Shown: positions 44,538 through 52,342 of the stretch, piece by piece
Layout: each line of letters opens with the position of its first letter
Position numbering within the stretch: the stretch's first letter is position 1
From: Xylanibacter ruminicola
GTDB lineage: Bacteria > Bacteroidota > Bacteroidia > Bacteroidales > Bacteroidaceae
Direction: 5' to 3'
Assembly: GCA_015060625.1 (NCBI GenBank)
Contig: SUYC01000007.1
Span: forward strand, 62,001-126,000
DNA: 64,000 nucleotides
Position numbers and translations under genes: made by a program
The notes under the pieces: generated by a model
What the model was told of the DNA's origin: nothing
Seen by the model: only the letters and a program-made list of their open reading frames with translations
Database searches by the model: none

Positions 44538-44560
44538 CCCCGATTATAGATAAATTGCTT

Positions 44561-44863
44561 ATGAGGAAATTTCTACTCATATCAACCATATTGTTCCTGC
44601 TGGCGGTCCCAGTTTTAGCTACTGGAATGCTGACGGACCCGGCTTCTTCGGCACAATTCGATGAACCATCGATAGCGGTCGAAGGTCGTACTGTAACTAT
44701 AAGTGGTGCTCAAGGCGAGAAGCTTCAGGTAGTGTCGCTCACAGGTCGTTTAGTGGCAGAATATGAGATTGATGCCCCCGTTCAGCGTTTGGAACTAAAT
44801 CTTTCTAAAGGGTGTTACGTATTAAAAGTAGGAAAAATAGTTCGCAAGGTATCCATCCGATAA
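44561..44863 (+). CDS. Small secreted protein resembling a stand-alone T9SS C-terminal domain
   Basis: A 100-residue protein with a signal peptide ('MRKFLLISTILFLLAVPVLA') followed by an ~75-residue beta-sandwich-like segment ('VEGRTVTISGAQGEKLQVVSLTGRLVAEYEIDAPVQRLELNLSKGCYVLKVGKIVRKVSIR'). This resembles the C-terminal sorting domain of type IX secretion cargo ('YVLKV...KV.I') but has no cargo attached. Start ATG 44561 is preferred to the track's 44507, which precedes the promoter. Its last 52 bp overlap the L,D-transpeptidase frame. Confidence 0.72.
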   Translation: MRKFLLISTILFLLAVPVLATGMLTDPASSAQFDEPSIAVEGRTVTISGAQGEKLQVVSLTGRLVAEYEIDAPVQRLELNLSKGCYVLKVGKIVRKVSIR

Positions 44864-46302
44864 GTTTCGGTTTGCTGAGTATCTGTTTGTTGCTGGTTTC
44901 CTGCTTTGGTCGTGGAAACCAAGAACTTTCAGAGGCAGAACGTTCCGCTTTTGGCGAATATGTTAATCAGTTGGATACTACGGTTACTGGTGCATGGTTT
45001 GATAGGATGGGGGTTTCAGCAGATGCTGATTCTGTGTTAGCCTATCTACGTCGTGAGGTGCCACGAAATGGTTTGGATACAGTGGCATTTTTTATACCTG
45101 AGATTGCCGAGGATTTAGAGATTGTGCATCAGCTGATGTTTGATTCTGTAGGTGTAAGTATCAATGAAGTACTGCCTCGTTTGGATGCTCATCTGTCAAA
45201 AGCCTATATCCGTTATACTACTGGTCAGCGTTATGGTTTTATGAAACCGCGTGTCTTTAACCGCATGGATCCCAAGGTGGGTAATCCCGATATTTTTGCC
45301 CGTGTGTTTGATTATGATCCTGCTTTGCCAGATACTACCGAGGCAGCCAAGAAAATGACTGAGAGCGATCGCTTGGATTATCTCATTTCTTCTGCCCCTG
45401 AAACATATATCTATAAGGCATTGCTGAATGAGATGGATAAGACTACCAGTGCCGAAAAGCGGCATCAGATTGCAGTTAATATGGAGCGTTGCCGCTGGAA
45501 GATAGAGCATCCAAAAGATTTAAAACGTCAGATATTGGTAAATATCCCAGCTCAGCAGCTTTGGGCGATAGGTACTGATAGCGTACTCGATATGCGTATC
45601 TGTTGTGGCGCTGTGCCCACCAAAACGCCTCTGCTGCATAGTGCCATCAGCTATCTGCAGGTGAATCCTGAGTGGGTGATTCCACAGAATATCGTAAAGA
45701 CCGAAGTGGTGCATCATGCCGGTGATTCGGCTTATTTTGCCCGTAATCACTATTTTATTATCGATAAGGAGTCTGGTGATACATTAAATGTAACTAAAGT
45801 GGATGCTAACTCGTTGCTTTCTGGCAAACTGCGCGTCAGTCAGAAGGGTGGTGTGGGTAACTCTCTGGGGCGTATCGTATTCCGTTTTCCCAATGATTTC
45901 TCGATTTATTTGCACGATACCAATAACCGCAGTGCTTTCCAGCGCGATCGTCGCACTCTGTCGCATGGTTGTGTCCGTGTGCAGAAGCCTTTTGAGCTGG
46001 CTTGCTTCCTGTTGTCTGATGTGGATGAATGGACACGTGAGAGTCTTCGTATCTCCATGGATATTCCGCCGGTATCCGATCGTGGTCGTGAGTGGCTGCA
46101 CAAGCATGCCGATGCGCCGCATCCGTATCGCCTGATATCCTATCATGCCGTTAAACCTCATGTGCCGTTATACATATTATATTATACCACCTTCCCGAAT
46201 CCTAAGACTGGTGCCATCGATTACTGGCCCGACTTGTATGGATTTGATAAGGTTATCAGTAAAGAATTAAAATGGATAAGCGAAGGGAGTTCGAGTCGAT
46301 AG
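44812..46302 (+). CDS. L,D-transpeptidase (YkuD/YcbB-like) lipoprotein
   Basis: A 496-residue cell-wall enzyme. It has a basic N-terminus, a hydrophobic stretch and a lipobox ('LLSICLLLVSC', Cys31), a long helical middle domain like the YcbB scaffold (~80-240), and a C-terminal YkuD domain (~240-440) with 'IYLHDTNNRSAF' and the catalytic 'SHGCVRV' (His385, Cys387). It should form 3-3 peptidoglycan cross-links or attach proteins. The start is the GTG at 44812, inside the previous gene; a start further in would lose the charged region of the signal peptide. The 3' end overlaps the sigma factor gene by 31 bp. Confidence 0.88.
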   Translation: MLRIKSRKNSSQGIHPISFGLLSICLLLVSCFGRGNQELSEAERSAFGEYVNQLDTTVTGAWFDRMGVSADADSVLAYLRREVPRNGLDTVAFFIPEIAEDLEIVHQLMFDSVGVSINEVLPRLDAHLSKAYIRYTTGQRYGFMKPRVFNRMDPKVGNPDIFARVFDYDPALPDTTEAAKKMTESDRLDYLISSAPETYIYKALLNEMDKTTSAEKRHQIAVNMERCRWKIEHPKDLKRQILVNIPAQQLWAIGTDSVLDMRICCGAVPTKTPLLHSAISYLQVNPEWVIPQNIVKTEVVHHAGDSAYFARNHYFIIDKESGDTLNVTKVDANSLLSGKLRVSQKGGVGNSLGRIVFRFPNDFSIYLHDTNNRSAFQRDRRTLSHGCVRVQKPFELACFLLSDVDEWTRESLRISMDIPPVSDRGREWLHKHADAPHPYRLISYHAVKPHVPLYILYYTTFPNPKTGAIDYWPDLYGFDKVISKELKWISEGSSSR

Positions 46303-46769
46303 TTCGCGAATATAGCGAGCAGCTGTACTGGCAGATACGTCGCATCGTGCTTACCCACGACGATGCCAACGATGTGCTTCAGAATACTTTTCTGAAAGCA
46401 TGGAATGGCTTTGATAATTTTCATGGCGAATCGAAGGTTTCTACCTGGCTGTCGCGAATTGCCATCAACGAGAGTCTCGACTTTTTGCGTCGCAATAAGC
46501 ATCAGGGTTCTGCTTCTTCCGATGATCTCTCGGTTGCTAACTCACTTTTGGCCGATGAGTATTTCGATGGCAGCGAGACCGAGGCGATGTTGCAGCAGGC
46601 GGTGGCTCAACTGCCCGATGTGCAACGAACTGTTTTTCAATTACGATACTTCGAGGAGATGAAATACAGTGATATCAGTGAGCTACTCGATACGTCGGAG
46701 GGAGCATTAAAAGCGTCTTATCATATTGCTGTGAAAAAGATTACAGAATTTTTTAAGTCGCGCGATTAA
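46272..46769 (+). CDS. ECF-type RNA polymerase sigma factor
   Basis: A 165-residue sigma-70 family protein with region 2 ('DDANDVLQNTFLKAWNGFDNFHGESKVSTWLSRIAINESLDFLRRNK', residues ~28-76) and region 4 ('LPDVQRTVFQLRYFEEMKYSDISELLDTSEGALKASYHIAVKKI', ~115-158); regions 1 and 3 are absent, as in ECF factors. It overlaps the L,D-transpeptidase gene and is followed by a membrane-anchored small protein and an exported protein, a layout suggesting envelope-stress control. The target promoter is unknown. Confidence 0.92.
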   Translation: MDKRREFESIVREYSEQLYWQIRRIVLTHDDANDVLQNTFLKAWNGFDNFHGESKVSTWLSRIAINESLDFLRRNKHQGSASSDDLSVANSLLADEYFDGSETEAMLQQAVAQLPDVQRTVFQLRYFEEMKYSDISELLDTSEGALKASYHIAVKKITEFFKSRD

Positions 46770-46800
46770 ACTTTTTGAATATCAATACGTCATATATACG

Positions 46801-47166
46801 ATGAACGAAGAAATGTACATACAGGAGAAGGTTGGAAAGCAGAATCCGTTCCGCGTTCCAGAGGGTTATTTTGATAACTTAACTGCCCAGGTGATGCAGA
46901 ATCTGCCTGAGCAGCCTAAGCGTCGTACTAAGTCGGTATTTATGCGTCCTGTTTTCTATGCAGCAGCCAGCGTGTGTGCTTTGTTGGTAGCTGGGGCTAC
47001 ATGGATGTGGCAGCCTGCTGCAGATGGAACTACAACAGATACCGTTCAGGCTCAGGCTGTTGCTCAGCCTCAGCAGCAGGAGATGAATAGTGAGTATGTT
47101 GAGGATGCTGTTGACTACATGATGCTTGATAATCACGAAATCTATGCTTACTTGGCTGAAAATTAA
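46801..47166 (+). CDS. Single-pass membrane protein, possible sigma-factor partner
   Basis: A 121-residue protein with a cytoplasmic-like N-terminus containing 'NPFRVPEGYFDNLTAQVMQNLPE', a single hydrophobic segment near residues 50-67 ('VFYAAASVCALLVAGATWMW'), and a Gln/Ala-rich external part ending in 'MLDNHEIYAYLAEN'. The 'PFRVPEGYFD' motif is familiar from short proteins encoded behind ECF sigma factors in Bacteroidales. No recognisable zinc anti-sigma motif is present, so an anti-sigma role rests on position and topology only. Confidence 0.75.
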   Translation: MNEEMYIQEKVGKQNPFRVPEGYFDNLTAQVMQNLPEQPKRRTKSVFMRPVFYAAASVCALLVAGATWMWQPAADGTTTDTVQAQAVAQPQQQEMNSEYVEDAVDYMMLDNHEIYAYLAEN

Positions 47167-47179
47167 AAGTTATTTAAAG

Positions 47180-47617
47180 ATGAAAAAACTACTAGTTTCT
47201 ACTGTTTTAATGTTAATGGTTGTTCTTGGTGCACAGGCTGAGGAACAACAGAAGTTCTCGCCAGAGAAGTTTCAGGCCGATTTAGAGCAGTATATCACTA
47301 CCGAAGCAGGTCTTACCAACGATGAGGCCGCTAAGTTCTTCCCGTTGTATCGTGAGATGCAGAAGAAGCAGCGTGTTGTCTATAACAAAATACACGAACT
47401 CTTTAAGTTGCCGCATGATGAAGCATCGTGCAAACGTGCCATTCAGCGACGCGACCAGTTAGAGATAGAGTTGAAGCAGATTGCGCAGACTTATCATAAT
47501 AAATTCCTGCGTGTTATTCCGGCTTCAAAGGTGATAGGTACGATTATTGCCGAGGATAAGTTCCATCGTCGTGCTTTCCGCAATTTTGGTCAGCATAACC
47601 GTGCCCCTAAGAAATAA
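47180..47617 (+). CDS. Exported helical protein, Spy/CpxP-like
   Basis: A 145-residue protein with a signal peptide ('MKKLLVSTVLMLMVVLGAQA') and a helical, charged mature part ('FQADLEQYITTEAGLTNDEAAKFFPLYREMQKKQRVVYNKIHEL', 'RRDQLEIELKQIAQTYHNKFLRVIPASKVIGTIIAEDKFHRRAF'). The pattern of 'LT..EA..F.P.Y.E' followed by long amphipathic helices resembles Spy/CpxP periplasmic chaperones, a reasonable output of an ECF envelope-stress operon. The start is ATG 47180. It overlaps nth tail to tail by 11 bp. Confidence 0.78.
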   Translation: MKKLLVSTVLMLMVVLGAQAEEQQKFSPEKFQADLEQYITTEAGLTNDEAAKFFPLYREMQKKQRVVYNKIHELFKLPHDEASCKRAIQRRDQLEIELKQIAQTYHNKFLRVIPASKVIGTIIAEDKFHRRAFRNFGQHNRAPKK

Positions 47618-48242
47618 TCTTAGCACAGTATTTGTTGATTTCGCATGTTTCACAGTGAGGTTTCCTCGCTGTGCAAACATATCGTCCGTGTAGTAAAAGC
47701 CAGTGATGCGCATTGGGTATATCCTCTTCTGGGATATACTTGGTGAGTGCCATCTCAACCTTGTATGGTGTATTATCGCTTTTACTAACAAGTCCCAGTC
47801 GGTGAGCCACACGATAAACATGAGTATCAACAGCCAAGGTAGCCTTGCCAAAAGCTACACTCTGAATGACATTCGCTGTTTTTCGACCAACCCCTGGCAG
47901 TGTTAGCAGTTCATCCAGCGTGCTTGGAACCTCGCCATTAAACTTCTCCATCAGCACACGAGCCATTTCTACCAAGTGTTTAGCTTTGGCGTTGGGATAT
48001 GATACACTCCTGATCCATTCAAAGATGTCTTCTTCTTCAGCCTTTGCCATCGACTGCGCGTCGGGGTAATGAGCAAACAAATCAGGTGTTACCTGGTTGA
48101 TTCGTTTATCCGTACACTGAGCACTCAGTACTACTGCCACTAACAACTGGAATGTACTACCGAAATCCAATTCGGTAGTTACCATGGGCATCTTCTCTCT
48201 AAAATGCCCAAGAATCAGGTCGTATCTTTCTTTCTTTTTCAT
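47607..48242 (-). CDS. nth: Endonuclease III
   Basis: A 211-residue DNA glycosylase/AP lyase for oxidised pyrimidines. The helix-hairpin-helix is 'LLTLPGVGRKTANVIQ' with catalytic Lys121, the catalytic Asp is Asp139 in 'AVDTHVYRVAHRLGL', and the [4Fe-4S] ligands are Cys190, Cys197, Cys200 and Cys206 (C-x6-C-x2-C-x5-C). Complete and of standard length. It lies one base downstream of the UbiA gene and is probably co-transcribed with it. Confidence 0.97.
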   Translation of the reverse strand: MKKKERYDLILGHFREKMPMVTTELDFGSTFQLLVAVVLSAQCTDKRINQVTPDLFAHYPDAQSMAKAEEEDIFEWIRSVSYPNAKAKHLVEMARVLMEKFNGEVPSTLDELLTLPGVGRKTANVIQSVAFGKATLAVDTHVYRVAHRLGLVSKSDNTPYKVEMALTKYIPEEDIPNAHHWLLLHGRYVCTARKPHCETCEINKYCAKIIS

Positions 48243-48243
48243 C

Positions 48244-49122
48244 TTACAGATAGATAATTACAAAGAATGAGGCTATCCAACCCAGGATACAGAATTGCAC
48301 GAAATGGTCCTTTACCAAAGATTTGGTAGGACTGCCACTCAATCCGAACACAATCATATTCTGCAGATAGCGTAGTAAACCAGCTAATACCCAGCCCGAC
48401 GTGAGGTAAACATAACGGGTGCCTAAGCGATGAATCACCTCTGGCGACATGGTGTACATAATGTAGCACACCAATGTTACCGAAGCTATGATAGCAGTTG
48501 CCTCATTGATAAAAGTCTTATTATAGCCAGTAATCGAGATACGGGGTTTGGTCCCCGTCTGTTCGTAGATACGATAGTCATCATTACGCTTGGTAAATGC
48601 CAAGAATAGCGTTACCAGGAAGGTCATCAGTACCAGCCAGTGCGAAATGTAGATATCCGTTGCGATACCTCCAACTAATACGCGCATCACAAAACCTATG
48701 GCTATAATCGATACGTCGAGGATAGCAAACTGCTTCAACTTCAGGCAATAGCCGATATTCATCAGCCAATAACCAATAATGATGGCATAGAGGTAAGGCG
48801 TATTAAGACTCTCTGCCAATGGCAGAATGGCTAATGCACCAATGGTACATAGTAGCATCATCACATAGCCTCCCATCACAGAAACTTTGCCTGAAGCAAT
48901 GGGGCGGTGACATTTCTTTGGGTGCTGACGATCAGCCTCTACATCCTTCAGATCATTGAAGCAATAGATAGAGCTTGAAATCAAACAGAACGAAGCAAAC
49001 ACCACCAATGTAGGCCAAAAGAATTCCGGCTTCAGCAGGTTGGTACTGAAGAAAATGGGCGCAAATACAAACACGTTTTTGAGCCACTGCAATGGGCGTA
49101 TCAGTCGTATATAATGTATCAT
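48244..49122 (-). CDS. UbiA-family prenyltransferase, DPPR synthase-like
   Basis: A 292-residue membrane protein with about 8-9 helices and the UbiA Asp-rich motif 'NDLKDVEADR' (Asn56-Asp64). 'IRLIRPLQWLKNVFVFAPIFF' and 'HRPIASGKVS' resemble decaprenyl-phosphate phosphoribosyltransferases, which make prenyl-phosphate pentose donors for cell-envelope glycans. In this phylum that assignment is inferred from similarity only. Start ATG at 49120-49122; a -7 box ends 5 nt upstream, so the mRNA is likely leaderless. Confidence 0.85.
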   Translation of the reverse strand: MIHYIRLIRPLQWLKNVFVFAPIFFSTNLLKPEFFWPTLVVFASFCLISSSIYCFNDLKDVEADRQHPKKCHRPIASGKVSVMGGYVMMLLCTIGALAILPLAESLNTPYLYAIIIGYWLMNIGYCLKLKQFAILDVSIIAIGFVMRVLVGGIATDIYISHWLVLMTFLVTLFLAFTKRNDDYRIYEQTGTKPRISITGYNKTFINEATAIIASVTLVCYIMYTMSPEVIHRLGTRYVYLTSGWVLAGLLRYLQNMIVFGLSGSPTKSLVKDHFVQFCILGWIASFFVIIYL

Positions 49123-49127
49123 TGCTG

Positions 49128-49135
49128 CAAAGGTA
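49128..49135 (-). promoter_or_regulatory. -7 box for the UbiA/nth operon, leaderless
   Basis: TACCTTTG on the minus strand followed by CAGC, 5 nt from the ATG. Confidence 0.7.
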
Positions 49136-49176
49136 CAATTATGTGAGCAAAATTCCAAATAAATCGATGTCTTTTT

Positions 49177-49611
49177 TTACCACAGGTAATCTTCTTTCCA
49201 ATCGTCGTAGCGGATTTCTCCATCCCAACCTTCTTCGTGGAAGATACGGGCAATGTGCTGTTGGTCTTTTGGAGGAATGGGACGTGTGCCGTTGCGATAC
49301 TCGTAGAAACGCTTACGCGAAAAGAGTGCGATGAGGCGTTTCTTAACAATACGTGCAATAGGATAGGGAATGTCATCAAAAATGTGCTTAATGCCGATGG
49401 CGTAGGTAACAATCTCATCCTTTTGATACAAGGTGCATTGCAGTGAGTTCACGTTTGGGTAGTAAGGATTAACACTGGTAACTACATGGAAGTCGCTACC
49501 ATAGTATTGACCTGTTAGCCAGTGCAGACAGGTCTGGTGTAGTGGACACTCGTGTATAAAACACGGTAAGTTATGTGCGGCTTGCGCACGGAGGCATTCT
49601 TCTTTATTCAT
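49177..49611 (-). CDS. DUF6078-like hypothetical protein
   Basis: A 144-residue cytosolic protein ('MNKEECLRAQAAHNLPCFIHECPLHQTCLHWL') with four Cys and several His in the first 30 residues, a likely metal site, then 'YPNVNSLQCTLYQKDEIVTYAIGIKHIFDDIPYPIARIVKKRLIALFSRKRFYEYRNGTRPIPP'. The pattern matches a small family in Bacteroidales that I know as DUF6078, without assigned function. The start is ATG at 49609-49611, with a -7 box at 49635-49642 (TAACTTTG, minus) and CCAA further up as -33. Confidence 0.75.
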   Translation of the reverse strand: MNKEECLRAQAAHNLPCFIHECPLHQTCLHWLTGQYYGSDFHVVTSVNPYYPNVNSLQCTLYQKDEIVTYAIGIKHIFDDIPYPIARIVKKRLIALFSRKRFYEYRNGTRPIPPKDQQHIARIFHEEGWDGEIRYDDWKEDYLW

Positions 49612-49670
49612 ATAGTATGGTTGTTTTGTTGGTGCAAAGTTACAAATTTTCTGTGAAATATCCAAATTTT

Positions 49671-49978
49671 AATGTCATAATGTCATTTCTGAAATAACTT
49701 ATTGATATTTAGTGATTTATAAATGATGACATTATATGAAATTAATTATTTTAACATCATATAGGGTAGTTTAATAGCTGTCGAAATACACGGAACATAG
49801 TGTTTCATACGTAGAAACACAGTGTTTCCTTAGGCGAAACACTATGTTCCTTTCGATGAAACATGTTGAAACACTTACCTCTTGGAGTGTAATATGACAT
49901 TATACTTAATAATATGATATCATAATGTCATGATTTAAATATCTGTTAATTAGTCTTTTATAATAAATATGACGTTAT
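49671..49978. repeat. ATGACATTAT words flanking the palindrome array
   Basis: Copies: 49671-49678 (partial AATGTCAT), 49677-49686, 49726-49735, 49894-49903, 49922-49931, and 49969-49978 with one change (ATGACGTTAT). Three lie left of the palindrome array and three right, in both orientations. Confidence 0.8.
49792..49872. repeat. Four palindrome-like 15-mers at exact 22-bp spacing
   Basis: GGAACATAGTGTTTC (49792), GAAACACAGTGTTTC (49814), GAAACACTATGTTCC (49836) and GAAACATGTTGAAAC (49858). Unit 3 is the exact reverse complement of unit 1, and unit 2 is self-complementary apart from its central base. The 7-bp spacers are unrelated to each other. Confidence 0.9.
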
Positions 49979-50025
49979 GATATCAATTTTGCTATATTTT
50001 TCTTTGATATCTAAATCTTTTTTAT

Positions 50026-50033
50026 TATCTTTG
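50026..50033 (+). promoter_or_regulatory. -7 box for the VirE-type gene
   Basis: TATCTTTG followed by CATCC, 27 bp before the ATG at 50061. Confidence 0.75.
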
Positions 50034-50060
50034 CATCCGGAATTAATCATCAATAACAAT

Positions 50061-52217
50061 ATGACAAAGATAACCCTTATAAAAAACTATCGCCAGACCG
50101 AAACACTGCGTGTGCTTGAACTGACTGATATCGTAGAAATGATTGGCGGTAATGAATATCGCCAGGTGGTAGATGAACTGCGCCGACTCTATCCTGTGTT
50201 CGACTTGACTCGCCAAGCAGATGGCTCGGTGAGTGGTGCAGATATGACCATTGCCAAACTACCGCGTATCTGTTTTGCATCAGAAATGGAGAACCGTAAC
50301 CACCAACGTTTAACCTTGGGTTATACTGGCTTGGTGCTGTTGGAGGTGAATAACCTAACAGGTTATGATGAGGCTGATGCCATCCGTACTGGTGCTGGCG
50401 AAGTGCCTCAAACACTGATGGCATTTGTGGGCGCTTCTGGGCGTAGCGTAAAAATCATTTGTAAGGGTGAATTGTTTCCCAGTGATCGCATCAAAGATAC
50501 CAATAATCCGTTGCCAACGGAGCCCAATGAGATAGCCGATTTTCATGAGAATCTGTATGAAAGAGCCCGTCTGGCTTATAATGCCCAATTGGGTGTAACT
50601 GTCGAAAAGCTGGAACCACGTTTGGATCGTACTTGTTATATAAGTACAGATGCCAAGGCGGTGTTCAATCCAATGGCCATCCCCTTTTATGCCCGTGCCG
50701 AAAAACCCAACCAGACACTGTCGTTGGTTCGCACATCAACACTCGAAAAGGCTGATGAGCTGTCGGGACAGAGTCGTTATTTTACTATGTGCCACATCTT
50801 TGAATTCAATCTGAGTAAGGCTTACGATGAATGCGAAGGACTGGAAGGCGAGGACCTGGAGCATGAGTTGCTGACGCGACTGGCCATTCACTGCCTGGAA
50901 ACGGGTATCCCGATGGCCATTGCCAAACGTATGGCACGCTATCGAGCTTATGCTATTGGTGATGACGACCTGCTAATAAATAAGGTGTTCGATAATGTGT
51001 ATCGACCTCAGGTGGTTAAGCGCTATCAGGAGCGTAATGGTTATAAACCCGAAAAGAATATTCCCCAGGAAACGCTGTTAACGATGAAAATCGACCTTTT
51101 CCTGAACGAGAACTACGAGATTCGTAAGAATGTGATGCGTGGTGTGGCTGAGTTCAGAGAGCGTACCGGTATAGGATTTGCATTCCGTGATTTGACCGAG
51201 GAGGCGCGCAATTCAATCACTATGAGAGCGTTGCGCCAAGGCATTAAGTGTTGGGATAAGGATATCCGTCGCTATGTGAATTCGGATGATATCGAGCTTT
51301 ATGACCCTATGAACGAGTATCTGGATGGTCTGCCCAAATGGGATGGAAAGGATAGGGTAGAGGGTGTGGCAAAGCGTATTCCTACTAGTTACGAAGAGTG
51401 GCCTGAGTTGTTCCATCTGTGGATGCGATCGATGGTGGCCATGTGGATGGGCAAGGGGCAATTGACGGGTAACTCGTTGGTGCCATTGTTGATTGGTCGC
51501 CAGGGTTGCGGTAAGTCGTCTTTCTGCCGCATCCTGTTGCCCCAACATTTGCGCGATTACTATAATGATCGCATCAACTTTAAGAACGAGACCGATTTGA
51601 ACTTAGGTCTGACATCGTTTGGCTTGATTAATCTCGATGAGTTTGATAAGATTACCCAACGCCAGCAGATTGTGCTGAAATACCTTGTTTCTACAGCCGA
51701 TTTAAAGTATCGTCCACCATACGGCAAGGCCTATTCGGAGCATCGCCGTTTTGCCTCGTTCATTGGTACAACTAACGAGATGATGCCGCTGACCGATCCC
51801 AGTGGAGCCCGACGTTTTATCTGTGTGATGGTTGAGGGTGATGTCGACTTTAAGACATCCGTGGATTATCCTCAACTTTACGCCCAGCTGTTGTACGAAA
51901 TACACAACGGCGAGCGTTATTGGCCAACTCGCGAACAGGAGCAGCAGTTGATACAGCGAAACCTTAGTTATCAGCAGCTTAGCGGTCTGGGTGAGATGGT
52001 GATGGCTGTGCTACAGCGTCCGGCTGACGACGATCCAAATGCCAAGTGGATGTCGCTTAAGGAAATCTCAGTTCTCTTGAAACAATCATTCAAAGGTTAC
52101 AAGGAAGAGAGTAGCATCTTCCGTAAGATAGGTGCCTTCCTGAACCGCCCCGAGTATCGCTTCAAAAGTCAGCATAAAATGACAGGCACTTTCTACTGGG
52201 TAAAATTGCGCGAGTAA
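50061..52217 (+). CDS. VirE/BT4734-type primase-helicase-like protein
   Basis: A 718-residue protein. Residues ~1-190 match the BT4734-like N-terminal domain ('LTLGYTGLVLLEVNNLTGYDEADAIR...FVGASGRSVKIICKGEL', a primase-like fold). A linker to ~370 follows, and the C-terminus is a VirE-type P-loop ATPase with Walker A 'IGRQGCGKSSF' (~477-487), Walker B-like 'FGLINLDEFDKI' and sensor 'FASFIGTTNEMMPLTDPSGARRFICV'. Proteins of this kind are usually found on Bacteroidetes mobile or phage-like elements and act in DNA replication. Here it has no integrase or mobilisation partner. Start ATG 50061; the track's 49977 precedes the promoter. Confidence 0.88.
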   Translation: MTKITLIKNYRQTETLRVLELTDIVEMIGGNEYRQVVDELRRLYPVFDLTRQADGSVSGADMTIAKLPRICFASEMENRNHQRLTLGYTGLVLLEVNNLTGYDEADAIRTGAGEVPQTLMAFVGASGRSVKIICKGELFPSDRIKDTNNPLPTEPNEIADFHENLYERARLAYNAQLGVTVEKLEPRLDRTCYISTDAKAVFNPMAIPFYARAEKPNQTLSLVRTSTLEKADELSGQSRYFTMCHIFEFNLSKAYDECEGLEGEDLEHELLTRLAIHCLETGIPMAIAKRMARYRAYAIGDDDLLINKVFDNVYRPQVVKRYQERNGYKPEKNIPQETLLTMKIDLFLNENYEIRKNVMRGVAEFRERTGIGFAFRDLTEEARNSITMRALRQGIKCWDKDIRRYVNSDDIELYDPMNEYLDGLPKWDGKDRVEGVAKRIPTSYEEWPELFHLWMRSMVAMWMGKGQLTGNSLVPLLIGRQGCGKSSFCRILLPQHLRDYYNDRINFKNETDLNLGLTSFGLINLDEFDKITQRQQIVLKYLVSTADLKYRPPYGKAYSEHRRFASFIGTTNEMMPLTDPSGARRFICVMVEGDVDFKTSVDYPQLYAQLLYEIHNGERYWPTREQEQQLIQRNLSYQQLSGLGEMVMAVLQRPADDDPNAKWMSLKEISVLLKQSFKGYKEESSIFRKIGAFLNRPEYRFKSQHKMTGTFYWVKLRE

Positions 52218-52294
52218 ATGTGTTATAATAGTTAATAAGGGTTAATTAATTATTGTTTGTAGTAATATTCTTCTCGTTGAACCGGATTATTTTG

Positions 52295-52302
52295 TATATT
52301 TG
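52295..52302 (+). promoter_or_regulatory. -7 box for the first LruC lipoprotein
   Basis: TATATTTG followed by CCG, about 40 bp before the ATG. Confidence 0.7.
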
Positions 52303-52342
52303 CCGAAAATAAACAATTAAATCGATTAATATTTTGACGCTT

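Larger units (their letters stand above)
49612..50060. other. Non-coding repeat region upstream of the VirE-type gene
   Basis: 449 bp without a gene. It holds the promoter of the DUF6078 gene (49635-49642, minus), six copies of ATGACATTAT/ATAATGTCAT, four 15-bp palindrome-like units at 22-bp spacing, and the VirE promoter (50026-50033). It is very AT-rich. Confidence 0.85.

Noticed and set aside
49814-49828. GAAACACAGTGTTTC resembles the ParB site parS.
   Set aside because: parS reads TGTTTCACGTGAAACA, with the half-sites in the opposite order; no parA/parB genes are near.
49792-49872. The regularly spaced 15-mers could be a small CRISPR array.
   Set aside because: The spacers are only 7 bp, the repeats alternate in orientation, and no cas genes are present.
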